Assembly (NCBI RefSeq): GCF_964204645.1
Contig: NC_134029.1
Coordinates: 4,101,001-4,165,000, forward strand
Direction of reading: 5' to 3'
Source of the DNA: Tubulanus polymorphus
Lineage: Eukaryota > Nemertea > Palaeonemertea > Tubulaniformes > Tubulanidae
Length of the DNA stretch: 64,000 nucleotides
Positions 11,601 through 20,142 of the stretch are shown here, piece by piece; the stretch's first letter is position 1, and the number at the start of each line of letters is the position of its first letter. Position numbers and translations under genes: made by a program. A model generated the notes under the pieces. The model had not been told where the DNA came from and searched no databases. It saw nothing but the letters and a program-made list of their open reading frames with translations.

Positions 11601-14600
11601 TCAATGCATCCGCATTTACTGGTCGGGACACATTTATCACCGCTGAGGATGAATCCACTATTACACTCGCATCCTTCGCGCTCCCCCTCCGCACAGTTAT
11701 CAGGAGCGTCTGGATCCGCACAAGATGCCGGACAAGCTGTCATTCTCGCCTCGTAATGAGAATTCGGTGAACATTTGATCGCTGTAAATCATAGACGACA
11801 GTTAGAAATAAGCAAAAATGAACAAATATTTTTGAATATGCAAAAATCACATTCTGTCATCTCACTTTGGACCGGGACACATCGGTGTTTAGGGAAACTC
11901 ACCGCAGAATTTCTCCGTTCTGAAGTCAGTATCAATGTTGGCGTTAGACAAACACACATCGGATAAACTGCTCAACATGTTGCACAGGTAAACCTCTTTA
12001 CGGGCATCGTCTCGAACAAACGCGCACATGTCATAAACACAACTTTCGAATATTTCATCTACGGACACTTTTCCGGAAGCCACGCAAGCCCCAAATGGTC
12101 CGTTCTTATCTTTCAGCATGCCGCAGTGCTTTTTGCTTTTAATTAGCTCCTTTTCGGCGGCCGAACATTCAGGTGCACTTACTGGCGTGACACACCTAGA
12201 AAAATGATACATATTTCAAAACGGCACTTTTTTGATAATCAATACGTATACACTGCCGCAGAAAGTTCCATCGGACTATTTGAATAGGTTTTTACGTATC
12301 ATTCTCGTGAACTCACTTTTTAGTTGGTTTATCTGAATCATCCTTAACGCTGTAACTATCACCGACTAATGAATATCTATTCTTATTTTGGCTGACGTCC
12401 TTTCCGGCTTTGGTTCTATAATCGTTCGGTTTGCCATCACAATCACCACAAATACCTGATTAATCAATAGATATAGATAAACGAAAAACAAGAGGCATGG
12501 AGAGAGGTATGGGTGTAGTCATTTTTGCAACAAGACTGTTTGCGTTTTTCTGGAATATAGGTTTCAGGTGCTAGCTGCGATCACACGGAGACGATTTGGC
12601 CCGGACCAGACCCAAGTTAAATTTGGTCAGCGCTTCATTAGAGAGCATGACCACACTTAACCACTTATCCATTACTAAAAAGCGATGAAAGCGATGCTGT
12701 GGCAAGTCAGGTGAATCACTTACATTTACAAGGGGTGATTTTAACGAACTGTATTTGCCTTACCTGTTAGTTTACCCGCGAACTGTCTTGGAACATCGAC
12801 ACTGACAGCGTGTACACCGTCGTATGAAACTCGTATTCCGCAATCTTCAACTTCCATCAGAACGTAATTTCCCGCTTTCGTAACAGCTAAATTCGCAATG
12901 TCCGTTACCGGTAAATTCCTCGATTCTCCATTCACCTTCAGACAAGATATTTTCAAAAAAATGTTAAAAATCTGATATGATAGCTCTTCATCATATAAGC
13001 AGAATGCAGAGCTTAACTAAGTTGATTTCTACGCATTAACAAAATGTTGAATGGAGATTCATCTGCTAAATAAAGAAATCTAAAACCGTAATATGAAAAA
13101 TCTCTTGTTTTTTAATTTCAATCGTTGAATTTCACTCACATAAACATCTCCGCCTTTAATGACTCGAATGACGTTCCCGGCGAACTTGAAATCGACCATT
13201 CTGATGAATGAAACCCGTTTATTTTTTCCTCTCCTCTCCAGCTTCACTTCGACGTCAAACGTGCACGGGTCGTTGTCAGGTGTTTGAAATTTGGCTAGCG
13301 TGTATTTGCAGATACCCTGATAGTGAAGTATTTGACCATCAAATGTTCTAAAGTGAGGATCGCCTCTTGCTTGGCATTGACACGATTCTAGATAGTATCA
13401 ATAAGAAATTAAGCGTTATTAAGTGGTCACTTAAGATGATAAACAGTAATGGTGTAAAGTATTTAAGTTACTTTGCCATTAAATAAGAAAGTGTCCAATC
13501 AAAATAAATAATCATTTTTGTTTTATTTCCAGACAAACATGGGAATGCATATATTTTCAAAATGGCTTCTTGGCCTTTATGTAGATGAAGGTAATCTAAA
13601 GCTGTTACTGATCTACCTACCGATTTACCACGAGAGTCAATGATAGTAAAATAGGTTGAGGACATCATCTGGCGTTCGTGGTGTAAAGGTTAGCATCGTT
13701 GCCTTCCAAGCAATGGATCCGGGTTCGATTCCCGGCGAACGCACAAGTTACTTTTGGTTTTTTTAAGATTTCAATTAATGTATATAAATCACATCTTACT
13801 TGAACAGGATTTGATTCCGTCACCACCGAATCCACGCTTGCATTTACACTCTCCACGTGAGCAGACAGCATTCTTTGCGCAGTCCGAGTTTCGATTGCAA
13901 CCTTTTGAGAAAAAGAAATTGTTTTTTGTTCTTTATAAAACAAATTTATTCGCAATTCAGTATCATACGTTGTAAAGAAGGATGTAGTACATGTATAGAA
14001 CGACTATAAGAGAAGCGTCAATTAAGAGAGATTCTTCAAGTAACTGTAGCTTAGAATATTTAGAAATATAGGATATATTTCTAGATATCACGACAGTGTT
14101 GAGATATTCACCAGTACGACATCCGCGACATGTATATCCGCATTTGTCTTTGTTTGCCGCGCACTGACCACGTTTGCGGATTTTACGACAATGGCTCGTT
14201 CCTAACTGATCCGAACAATCTGAAAATGGAAACAATAGGAATTAGATATGAAAGCCGTTTTTTCTATCGCCTTTTCGAAAGATGATCGACAGCACGTACC
14301 GTCACAAGCCCCGCATGTATTGCGGCAGAGCTTACGAATGTTTTTACGCTTGCAAGCGCCTTGACGTTTCCTTTTTTGACAAACGGCAGATTTGGACTTA
14401 TCTTTGCACTTTCCTTTCGGTCCTATTACGACAATCAAAATATTACACTAGTAAGATTTCAACTACCCGTTTAGCATCGTACAATCTTGGAGTGATTACT
14501 CCAAGGTACAATCGACAAATGGAACGTACGGCATTCATTGAATCCGCTTAAGACGAACGCCTTTTTACACACGCAAGCCGGTTTTCCGTCTCTATCGATG

Positions 14601-17600
14601 CCGCATTGGGCATTTTTATTGCAACCTTTGAACTTCGTTTCGACGATGGATGGAACTTTCTTGTCGCCTTTAGATTTACAGTGGAACTGTTTCGTGCAAT
14701 CGTCGTTCAGCCAGCGAGAATTTTTCTACAAACGAAATGGATTGAAAAGAAAAATAAGGAAGTATTGATTTTCAAATCTACTCCGACATCATTTCTATAT
14801 GTTTTGCGAGCTATAAGTTATTTTGAAAATTTTAAACCTCTGAATTTATATTGATACATTAGAATTAAGTGAAGCGAATTGCAACCTCGTGGTATTTCTC
14901 ATCTTCATCCAGACATCCACAGTCTCTAGCGCGGATACACTTCCCAGCTTTATTCAAGACGAAGCCGTTTTTGCATCTGCATCCCTCTGATGCTGGTTTT
15001 TCGCAGTATTCTGATGCATCTGGATCTTCACAAGTGTTCGGACAAGCCGACGCTTTATAATCGTAGACAGAGTTTTGATCGTTGCATGGATACGCTGAAA
15101 AATAAGGTATATTGAGTAAAATGTGATATGAAAATTGATCTAGATTTGAATCATTTGATATATGTTATGGAATTTTGATATATGTTATGGAATTTTGATA
15201 TATGTTGTGGAATTTTGATGACATGGCGTTCTAACGGTTCGTAGACTAGGATTTTCATAGAATGATCAGGGGATTAAAACAAGCTGTGCGACAATGACAA
15301 AGAGAAAATGTCTACAAAATTCAAACACATGTCCGATTCATATATCGGCGTTCGTGGTGTAAAGGTTAGCATCGTTGCCTTCCAAGCAATGGATCCGGGT
15401 TCGATTCCCGGCGAACGCACGATTTTTTGAAAAGAATTTTTCACTTCTTACGGCAGAAATTAGGACGTCTCCAGTCGATCAAAGTTGTATCATCGTTATT
15501 GTAACAAGTCTCCACTAAATTGGAGAAATGACCGCAAACGATTTCTTTCACTGCCTCGGAGTTATCACGGTAAGCGCAGACGTCCATTTTACATGCGGTG
15601 AAAAGATCTTTCTCGTTCAACTGAAACAAAAGTGATATACTCGTTAAATATACAGAATATTGATTTCAAGATCAGATGTATCTAACATACTTACGTTTTG
15701 AGTTCGAATGCAATTTTTGAACGGGCCTTTAACACGGTTGAATTGACCGCAATATTTCGTGCTTTTCACCAGATTCTCCCATTTTCCAGGGCAGCTTATA
15801 TCCACATCTTCAGCAGCCACTTCACATCTACGTTTGATACAAACCCATCGAATATTGTGTGCAACAGTTGACAGAAAGGGAAGAAGCTACGTATAGTTAC
15901 TCACTTGGTAGTTGGTCTATCCGAATCGTCCGTTACTCTGTAGCTGTTTCCGATCAGTGAGTATCTGTTCTTACTCTTAGAGACGTCTTGACCGTCTTTA
16001 GTTTTGAAGTCGTCCTTTTTGCCGTTACAGTCACCGCAAAGTCCTAATGCAAACAATGGTGTAAAACTACGTAAGCATTTTTATATGACCCAAGTTGATG
16101 ACTTATTAACACCTACGAAAACTGACCTGTCAGTTTATTTCTGTATGTTCCTGGCACGACCACTTTGATAATAGATATCCCGTTCCACATTAATCGTATT
16201 CCACATGCAGTCGACGCCAACACTACATAATTTCCACTGCGATAGATATAGGTTTTCGGGACGCCCTTATACGGCACTTCAACCTCGTTACCATTTACCT
16301 GTAGCGATAGAATAAGCAATTAAAAAAATTCTGTGATATTTCAGTCTCATTTTCAAGTGATTTATAGTTTGACCGGTAGAATGACATTTTCTCTTCTCGG
16401 TTTTAGAAGTAGATAAACAATTATTTATATGTAGAATCTTTATTCTTCAAACGTTTCGAGATCAAACTAAATCTCATCATCAGGGAAACGATAATCGTTT
16501 ATAGTTATGACTTACGTAAACTTTCTTTCTTTGATGCAGACGAATTCGGACACCCTGGAAATCGACGTCGACCAATCTGGTGAATGCAACTTTGGTTTTG
16601 CCACGTCGGTGTTCGTTCTTCACTTCGATATTGAGGGCGCAGTTGTCGTTTGCAATGAGGGTCTTCACCAACGTGTATTTACATGTGCCCATGAAGTGTA
16701 TCAATTGCTGATCGAATGTGCGATAATGAGGGTCACCGCTAGCTGAACACTGGCACGATTCTTAAAAAGAACGTAGCGCACTTAATTTCTGGGGACCCAA
16801 AATTATAAGATTGATCCCAAATGAGAAAGTACGTATGTTCTTGAGGGTCTATTAGTTTCAGCCATGAAATAATATTCATCGCTGTTTGAATGTTAGTCTG
16901 ACAAAGAGTTCGATGTTCCAACAATTCCCCTAACGATTCCTCTGACAAGCTGTTGTATTGATCGTGCACTGTTTTTTTTAAATGTGTTCCTAAGTCATTA
17001 GAACAATTCAGAGCTCAACACATTTTCATTCACATTTGCGATTTATCATCGAAAATTTACTGAAAGATCGATTTCCATAACGGTGACATCGCTTGGTAAA
17101 GAACACATACTTGCGCAGGTTTTTTTCCCATCGCCATGGAATCCCCGTCGACATTGACATTTCCCTCGAATACACCGAGCCTTCTTGTGGCAGTCGTTAT
17201 TTCGGAAACACTCTATCAAATGAGAAAGAATCCGTGTAAAAACAAATAGGCTCGATATGATTGATGTAATAACTAGTATAAAAACACCATCGTCGCCGCC
17301 TTCCGAACATAAGATAGATACGTATTTTCAAGCGTAAATTCATAAAGCATATTATATTCGTACCAACTTTTCGACATATTCCACACGTCCAGCCACAGTT
17401 CTTCTTTGCCCAAGATTGTTTACATTGATTCTTCAGTCTTTTCTTTCGACAGGTCTTCGAGTGACCCTCATCGAAACATTCTACAAAATAGCGAACATTC
17501 AGTTTCTATCTTTATAAAACCTGGCTGACATCACGAAAAATCTTCAGACCGTGTACCTTTACATGCACCGCATGTTTTAGTGCAGTATCGTTTGGCATAT

Positions 17601-20081
17601 TTCTTCTTACATTTTCCAAGTTTCTTCCATCGATCACAGAATCGCTGTTTCTTTCGATCCTGGCATCCCTTTTCCTGAATGAGAAGAATAAGCGAAACTT
17701 TGCATTTATAACCGAACCGATTGTGAAGATACCGTTTCCCCTATTAAATAGCATATCGCAATATTACCTCTTTTCCTTTCGGTTCCTCTGTAAGAAATAA
17801 AAGTGAGAACGAGTAAGCGAAGTGATTAAGTCTTGAATCAATACGAACAGGTTAGCTCAAATACTAACCTAATGATATACAGTGTTTGCATGTTTTTGCA
17901 CATTTCGTTTTTCCAATATCTGTATCACATTTGTTTTCCTTCTTTAACTGTTTACACTGACGGTGACTGCGCTTATCAGAACATTTCCCGTTGTCGAGGG
18001 GTTTTTCATTGCCAGCTAGAATTACAGGCATATATATAATTGATTTACATCAGGGATTACGAGTGTTTTTACATTCCCATATCTGCGCTGACTTACATTT
18101 ACAATAGCCACACGTTTTTTTACATTTATTTTTTGCACTCGAGGTACTACACTGATTCTTCTTTTTCTTTAAGTTACAGACATTCCGACTATACGCGTCT
18201 TTACACACGTCACCGCTGGGTTTCTGATAAAAAGATAGATAGATTTCTGACAGATGTGGTTACTTACACAGATATTCTGTACTAACTCTTAACTCAAGAA
18301 TACAAAGATATCTGAAAATATATTTACTCCAATACCTCATTTTTCGGTTTCGACGGTTTTTCATTTTTCGGTTTCGACGGATTTTCATTTTTCGGTTTCG
18401 ACGGTTTTTCATTTTTCGGTTTCGACGGTCTTTCATTTTTCGGTTTCGACGGTTTTTCATTTTTCGGTTTCGACGGTTTTTCATTTTTCGGTTTCGACAG
18501 TTTTTCATTTTTCGGTTTCGACGGTTTTTCATTTTTCGGTTTCGACGGTTTTTCATTTTTCGGTTTCGACGGATTTTCATTTTTCGGTTTCGACGGTTTT
18601 TCATTTTTCCGTTTCGACGGTTTTTCATTTTTCAGATTCGATGGATTTTCTCCTCCCGCTAAAAATATACACAATTAGATACGTATCAGTTTTTATGATT
18701 AGTTATAATGGTAGATATATAATTCACCCTTCATGTACTGATGTAGTTACATACATTTACAATGTCCACACGTTTTTGCACATTTCTTTCTTGCATTTGA
18801 GGTACGACATTTATCATTTTTTACCATGTAGTCGCAATAATTCTTCTTTCCCGTGTCTTCACACACGTCACCACCTGACTTTTGAATAAATAATATCATT
18901 AACATGAGGCGCATTTGTTCGAAATCGGTTTGTAGGAAAATCGTCTTGCCGACGTCTTTGTTTAGGCGTAAACCTAAACAGTTTGCGTAAACCGAGTAAA
19001 CCGTTCGGCGAGCGATTTTTATACATCAAACCGACTTTTCCAGTATGGCGGAAGAAGTACATTTTCTCTCAAACTGACTTTTCGTTTTGTCGCATTCGTT
19101 TTCACTACGGCTAACCGGTTTGGGACTAAACTGACATAAACCGGTCTCTATAATAAACCGATTTCAAACAAATGCGCCCATGATGTGAATAGTGACAATC
19201 AGTATCGAGGCCACGCCATATGATTGACTGCTTTCACTTCTTGCAAGTTACAAGTTACAAGTTACAAGTTAGTTTATTCATCATAATCAAATGACATCAT
19301 CGCCAATGAGCTATGAATCAGTGCAATGACGTCAACAACGTCCCCAACGCTAAAGTTAATATTCACGTGACGTCACACACGTCATATTGTTACTATTGTC
19401 CCTCGTCAAATACCGTGACTAGACGCTTCTGCTAAATGGACATTATGACGTGCTGTGACGTCAAGTGAGTTAGGCGCAGACCCATCACGCAACCCTATTA
19501 GGTCACGCGCAAGTCCTATAAAGAAATGGCCTTCAACTCGTTTATATATATTTGAGAATAACACACCAGGCCAAATGATCGTATTCTAATCATGAAATCG
19601 AATGAAACACATTTTAATGACTTAAAATTGAAAAATATTGCCTTCAATGTGAATGATAATTTGAATGATGCTTACCTTGCCAGACGCTTTATTTGTTTCT
19701 GCATCTATAAAGATAGGTATGAACAGTGCATGCAGTCGTTTTTTAAATTTCTAACGCAATCTCCCGCAACAGCTTCACGACGTAGGTGACATATTGAAAA
19801 ATATTTCATTTATAAAAATCAAAAATTTTGTCTTTGTTATATTCATTCAAATTGAGCTGAAATTTCCCTAATACGTGGTTGACATAGACAAAAATGACGA
19901 GTGACGTTAATGTATTTAAGTCTCAATCTAATTATCCATTTGATACGTTTTTGCATTATTTTTTAGCTAGTTGGATGTTGTTTCACGTCATTCAATGTTC
20001 AATGCATCATTACTTACCACCGTTCCCGATGAGAATAGCTATGACAATGATGCCTAGAGCGAAAACCGTCCAAATCCGCAT
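4849..20081 (-). CDS. Giant secreted modular protein: ShKT / EGF / VWD-C8-TIL x3 / mucin / F5-8C (42 exons)
   Basis: I joined 42 exons on the minus strand; every junction is GT/AG and all phases agree, giving 7566 nt and 2521 residues. Exons, 5' to 3': 20018-20081, 18755-18874, 18336-18658, 18097-18223, 17869-18015, 17768-17787, 17557-17674, 17364-17480, 17111-17212, 16516-16760, 16127-16298, 15905-16043, 15695-15827, 15452-15620, 14886-15094, 14530-14725, 14300-14422, 14118-14219, 13800-13901, 13140-13387, 12764-12935, 12317-12455, 11903-12195, 11579-11781, 11020-11206, 10591-10701, 10374-10490, 10177-10278, 9848-10098, 9554-9725, 9323-9464, 8934-9232, 8641-8846, 8363-8555, 8054-8176, 6915-7847, 6499-6707, 6218-6367, 5961-6111, 5608-5634, 5288-5449, 4849-5096. 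The protein begins with a hydrophobic signal peptide (MRIWTVFALG...), so it is secreted. The domain set recalls mucus, adhesive and hemolectin-type proteins; function is inferred from architecture only. Least certain junctions: donors at exons 3, 15 and 38. Confidence 0.85.
5461..5477. repeat. (ACA)n microsatellite
   Basis: Short perfect CAA/ACA repeat in the intron between exons 40 and 41 of the giant gene. Confidence 0.8.
5961..6707 (-). CDS. Exons 37-39: discoidin (F5/8 type C) domain
   Basis: Residues about 2207-2376. Features of the family: LGIESGIIEDNAITASS opening, SGWIPK, WIKVDLGKT, VKDYWVVRYKIFISDDGKTW, and a closing ETRFIKIAV ... LRIELYGF. These domains bind carbohydrate, collagen or membrane surfaces outside the cell. 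I end exon 38 at an AAG|GTAGTA donor (6218), because reading through reaches a stop and the next exon then completes the domain in phase. Confidence 0.8.
6915..7847 (-). CDS. Exon 36: mucin-type Thr/Pro/Glu repeat exon
   Basis: A single 933-nt exon, phase 1 at both ends, residues about 1896-2206. It holds about fifteen 42-bp units coding for TEPTTGPGETSAG(A/V), flanked by less regular PTS-rich sequence. High Thr/Ser/Pro predicts dense O-glycosylation; two Glu and no Lys per unit make it acidic, the opposite of the basic N-terminus. Repeat structure keeps three frames open on the two strands; only the frame used here joins its neighbours in phase. Confidence 0.88.
7080..7668. repeat. 42-bp coding minisatellite inside exon 36
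   Basis: Highly uniform 42-bp units; the codon before the Thr of the next unit alternates between GCT/GCA (Ala) and GTT (Val). Near identity between units suggests recent expansion or homogenisation, so copy number is likely to vary between alleles and may be mis-assembled. Confidence 0.85.
8054..10098 (-). CDS. Exons 29-35: module 3, VWD-C8-TIL-EGF plus an extra Cys-rich exon
   Basis: Residues about 1434-1895. VWD over exons 29-31 (GDTHY where the other two have GDPHY/GDPHF; CGIRVSFDG; GICGSC), C8 in exon 32 (CGQIINPKGPFGEC, YDVCAF), TIL in exon 33, EGF-like in exon 34 (CKAGFKGDG), then exon 35, a short six-cysteine EGF-like unit (GCQ end) with no counterpart in modules 1 and 2. The TIL here is the most diverged of the three and has lost the CGC ending. 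Confidence 0.86.
10177..10701 (-). CDS. Exons 26-28: two ShKT domains and an EGF
   Basis: Residues about 1324-1433. Exons 26 and 27 are basic ShKT domains (KTCNAC and YTCRVC ends); exon 28 is an EGF-like domain (CKQGFFGDG). Phase 1 at all boundaries. These are the eighth and ninth ShKT domains of the protein and introduce the third VWD module. Confidence 0.85.
11020..13387 (-). CDS. Exons 20-25: module 2, VWD-C8-TIL-EGF
   Basis: Residues about 910-1323. VWD over exons 20-22 (RGDPHFRTFDG, CGIRVSYDG, GICGDCDG), C8 as one exon 23 (CGMLKDKNGPFGAC, YDMCAF), TIL in exon 24 (ACPASC, GCECNSGF, CGC) and an EGF-like exon 25 (CKSGFTGDG). Exon sizes 248, 172, 139, 293, 203 and 187 nt nearly match module 3, showing whole-module duplication. 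Confidence 0.88.
11269..11486. mobile_element. Foldback (large palindromic) element in an intron
   Basis: Two imperfect arms of about 100 bp meet near 11370. The outer ends GAATACGTGAAAAATCTCAC are exactly complementary, the middle parts share diverged blocks, and the inner CATCGGGCATACTGT is again complementary across a few-base loop. The element lies in intron 24 (11207-11578) and would form a strong hairpin in RNA. No target-site duplication was confirmed. Confidence 0.65.
13672..13743 (+). tRNA. tRNA-Gly (anticodon UCC), copy 1
   Basis: 72-nt cloverleaf: acceptor stem GCGTTCG/CGAACGC, anticodon stem GTTGC/GCAAT around loop CTTCCAA (anticodon TCC), B-box GGTTCGATTCC, discriminator A. No intron. 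It lies on the plus strand inside intron 13388-13799 of the minus-strand giant gene, so it would be transcribed by RNA polymerase III against the host gene. CCA is not encoded, as usual in eukaryotes. Confidence 0.95.
13800..14422 (-). CDS. Exons 17-19: two ShKT domains and an EGF
   Basis: Residues about 801-909. Exons 17 and 18 are Lys/Arg-rich ShKT domains (NTCGAC, YTCRGC ends); exon 19 is a short EGF-like domain (CKRGFGGDG). All three exons are phase 1 to phase 1. The same ShKT-ShKT-EGF order recurs before each VWD module. Confidence 0.85.
14479..14512. mobile_element. Miniature TIR element (20 bp) with 7-bp target duplication
   Basis: A 20-bp near-palindrome CTTGGAGTGATTACTCCAAG (14486-14505) is flanked by direct repeats GTACAAT on both sides. 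The same inverted termini recur at 34282-34314. Looks like the smallest possible deletion derivative, or excision footprint, of a TIR transposon. It is in the giant gene intron 14423-14529. Confidence 0.55.
14530..16760 (-). CDS. Exons 10-16: module 1, VWD-C8-TIL-EGF
   Basis: Residues about 380-800. VWD domain over exons 10-12: SGDPHYRTFD opening, CGIRLMW in the middle, GLCGDCNG with its CxxC. C8 domain over exons 13-14 (CGQF ... DVCAY ... C). TIL domain in exon 15 (ACPNTC, GCRCKNGF, CGC). Exon 16 is EGF-like. In VWF-type proteins the D assemblies direct disulphide-linked multimerisation, and the CxxC is kept here. The C8 domain is split by an intron at 15621-15694 that the other two modules lack. 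The 15095-15451 intron carries a tRNA gene on the opposite strand. Confidence 0.88.
15155..15214. repeat. 20-bp tandem repeat x3
   Basis: Three consecutive 20-bp units (TTGATATATGTTATGGAATT, the third with one change) in the giant gene intron 15095-15451, just left of the second tRNA gene. Confidence 0.85.
15348..15419 (+). tRNA. tRNA-Gly (anticodon UCC), copy 2
   Basis: Sequence identical over all 72 nt to the copy at 13672-13743, with anticodon TCC. It sits in a different intron (15095-15451, between C8 and TIL of module 1), again antisense to the host gene. The two host introns are not equivalent positions in the module array, so the pair was not made simply by module duplication. Confidence 0.95.
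17111..18874 (-). CDS. Exons 2-9: N-terminal ShKT cluster, Lys-Pro repeat and first EGF
   Basis: Residues about 22-379. Five ShKT domains (exons 2, 4, 5, 7, 8), each with the six-cysteine spacing ending C-x3-C-x2-C (for example KTCGHC, KTCGYC, KTCGAC). They are strikingly basic, rich in KK and RK runs. Exon 3, between the first two, is the 8-residue KPSKPKNE repeat. Exon 6 is a 20-nt microexon. Exon 9 encodes a short EGF-like domain (CRRGFHGDG). Most of the exons are phase 1 at both ends, the hallmark of shuffled extracellular modules. ShKT domains are named after sea-anemone peptides but are common structural modules; nothing here indicates a toxin. Confidence 0.85.
18336..18658 (-). repeat. 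Exon 3: 24-bp coding tandem repeat, (KPSKPKNE)13
   Basis: Thirteen 24-bp units code for an 8-residue repeat KPSKPKNE with few substitutions (N, R, L in the first positions). The segment is about 108 residues, strongly basic and with no cysteine, so it is probably an extended linker or surface/polysaccharide-binding stretch. The repeat keeps a second minus-strand frame open, which is a shadow. The donor at the 3' end (GAG|GTATTG) is weaker than the others. Confidence 0.85.
18908..19178. mobile_element. MITE with 24-bp terminal inverted repeats and CATGA duplication
   Basis: 271-bp element starting GGCGCATTTGTTCGAA and ending in the complement GGCGCATTTGTTTGAA (one mismatch in 24 bp). Both sides are flanked by CATGA (18903-18907 and 19179-19183), a perfect 5-bp target-site duplication. 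It encodes nothing. Intact ends indicate a fairly recent insertion. Confidence 0.85.
19327..19463. promoter_or_regulatory. Cluster of three perfect CRE sites (TGACGTCA)
   Basis: The CREB/ATF palindrome TGACGTCA occurs exactly at 19327-19334, 19368-19375 and 19456-19463. The second overlaps an E-box (CACGTG, 19364-19369). Related half-sites (ACGTCA, TGACGTG) lie between them. An 8-mer occurs by chance about once in 65 kb, so three in 137 bp is a strong sign of a regulatory element. In the first intron of the giant gene, it is a candidate cAMP- or stress-responsive enhancer. Confidence 0.6.
20018..20081 (-). CDS. Exon 1: start codon and signal peptide of the giant gene
   Basis: ATG at 20081 opens a run of about 20 mostly hydrophobic residues (MRIWTVFALGIIVIAILIG), a classic secretion signal or signal anchor, then a phase-1 donor (GTG|GTAAGT). 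The next exon supplies an extracellular Cys-rich domain, so I read it as a cleaved signal peptide. A TATA box 54 nt upstream supports this as the true first coding exon. Confidence 0.85.
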
Positions 20082-20104
20082 TTTACTGCACTGATTTGAA
20101 ACGC

Positions 20105-20142
20105 GAACTGAACAACTTTAATTGCATCGACTGCTTTATATA
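20105..20142 (-). promoter_or_regulatory. Core promoter of the giant gene (TATA box and initiator)
   Basis: Read on the minus strand, TATATAAA lies at 20142-20135 and an initiator-like TCAGTT at about 20110-20105, some 30 nt downstream. The start codon is at 20081, giving a 5' UTR of about 25-30 nt. Spacing matches a TATA-driven RNA polymerase II promoter. A second possibility is that the AG just before the ATG is an acceptor for an upstream non-coding exon. Confidence 0.65.

Larger units (their letters stand above)
18875..20017 (-). other. Intron 1 of the giant gene
   Basis: 1143 bp, the longest intron of this gene. It holds a complete MITE (18908-19178), a CAAGTTA tandem repeat (about 19242-19270) and a cluster of CRE palind romes (19327-19463). 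No coding exon is needed here, since exon 1 (phase 1) joins exon 2 (phase 1) directly. Confidence 0.7.

Noticed and set aside
18260-18628. Arg/Lys/Asn-rich repeat frame over the KPSKPKNE exon
   Set aside because: Shadow frame of the 24-bp repeat; the KPSKPKNE frame continues directly into the ShKT exon.
17111-18874. Calling the ShKT domains toxin genes
   Set aside because: They are modules inside a large secreted protein, each on its own phase-1 exon; the domain is widespread in enzymes and structural proteins. No stand-alone precursor or toxin-type organisation is present.
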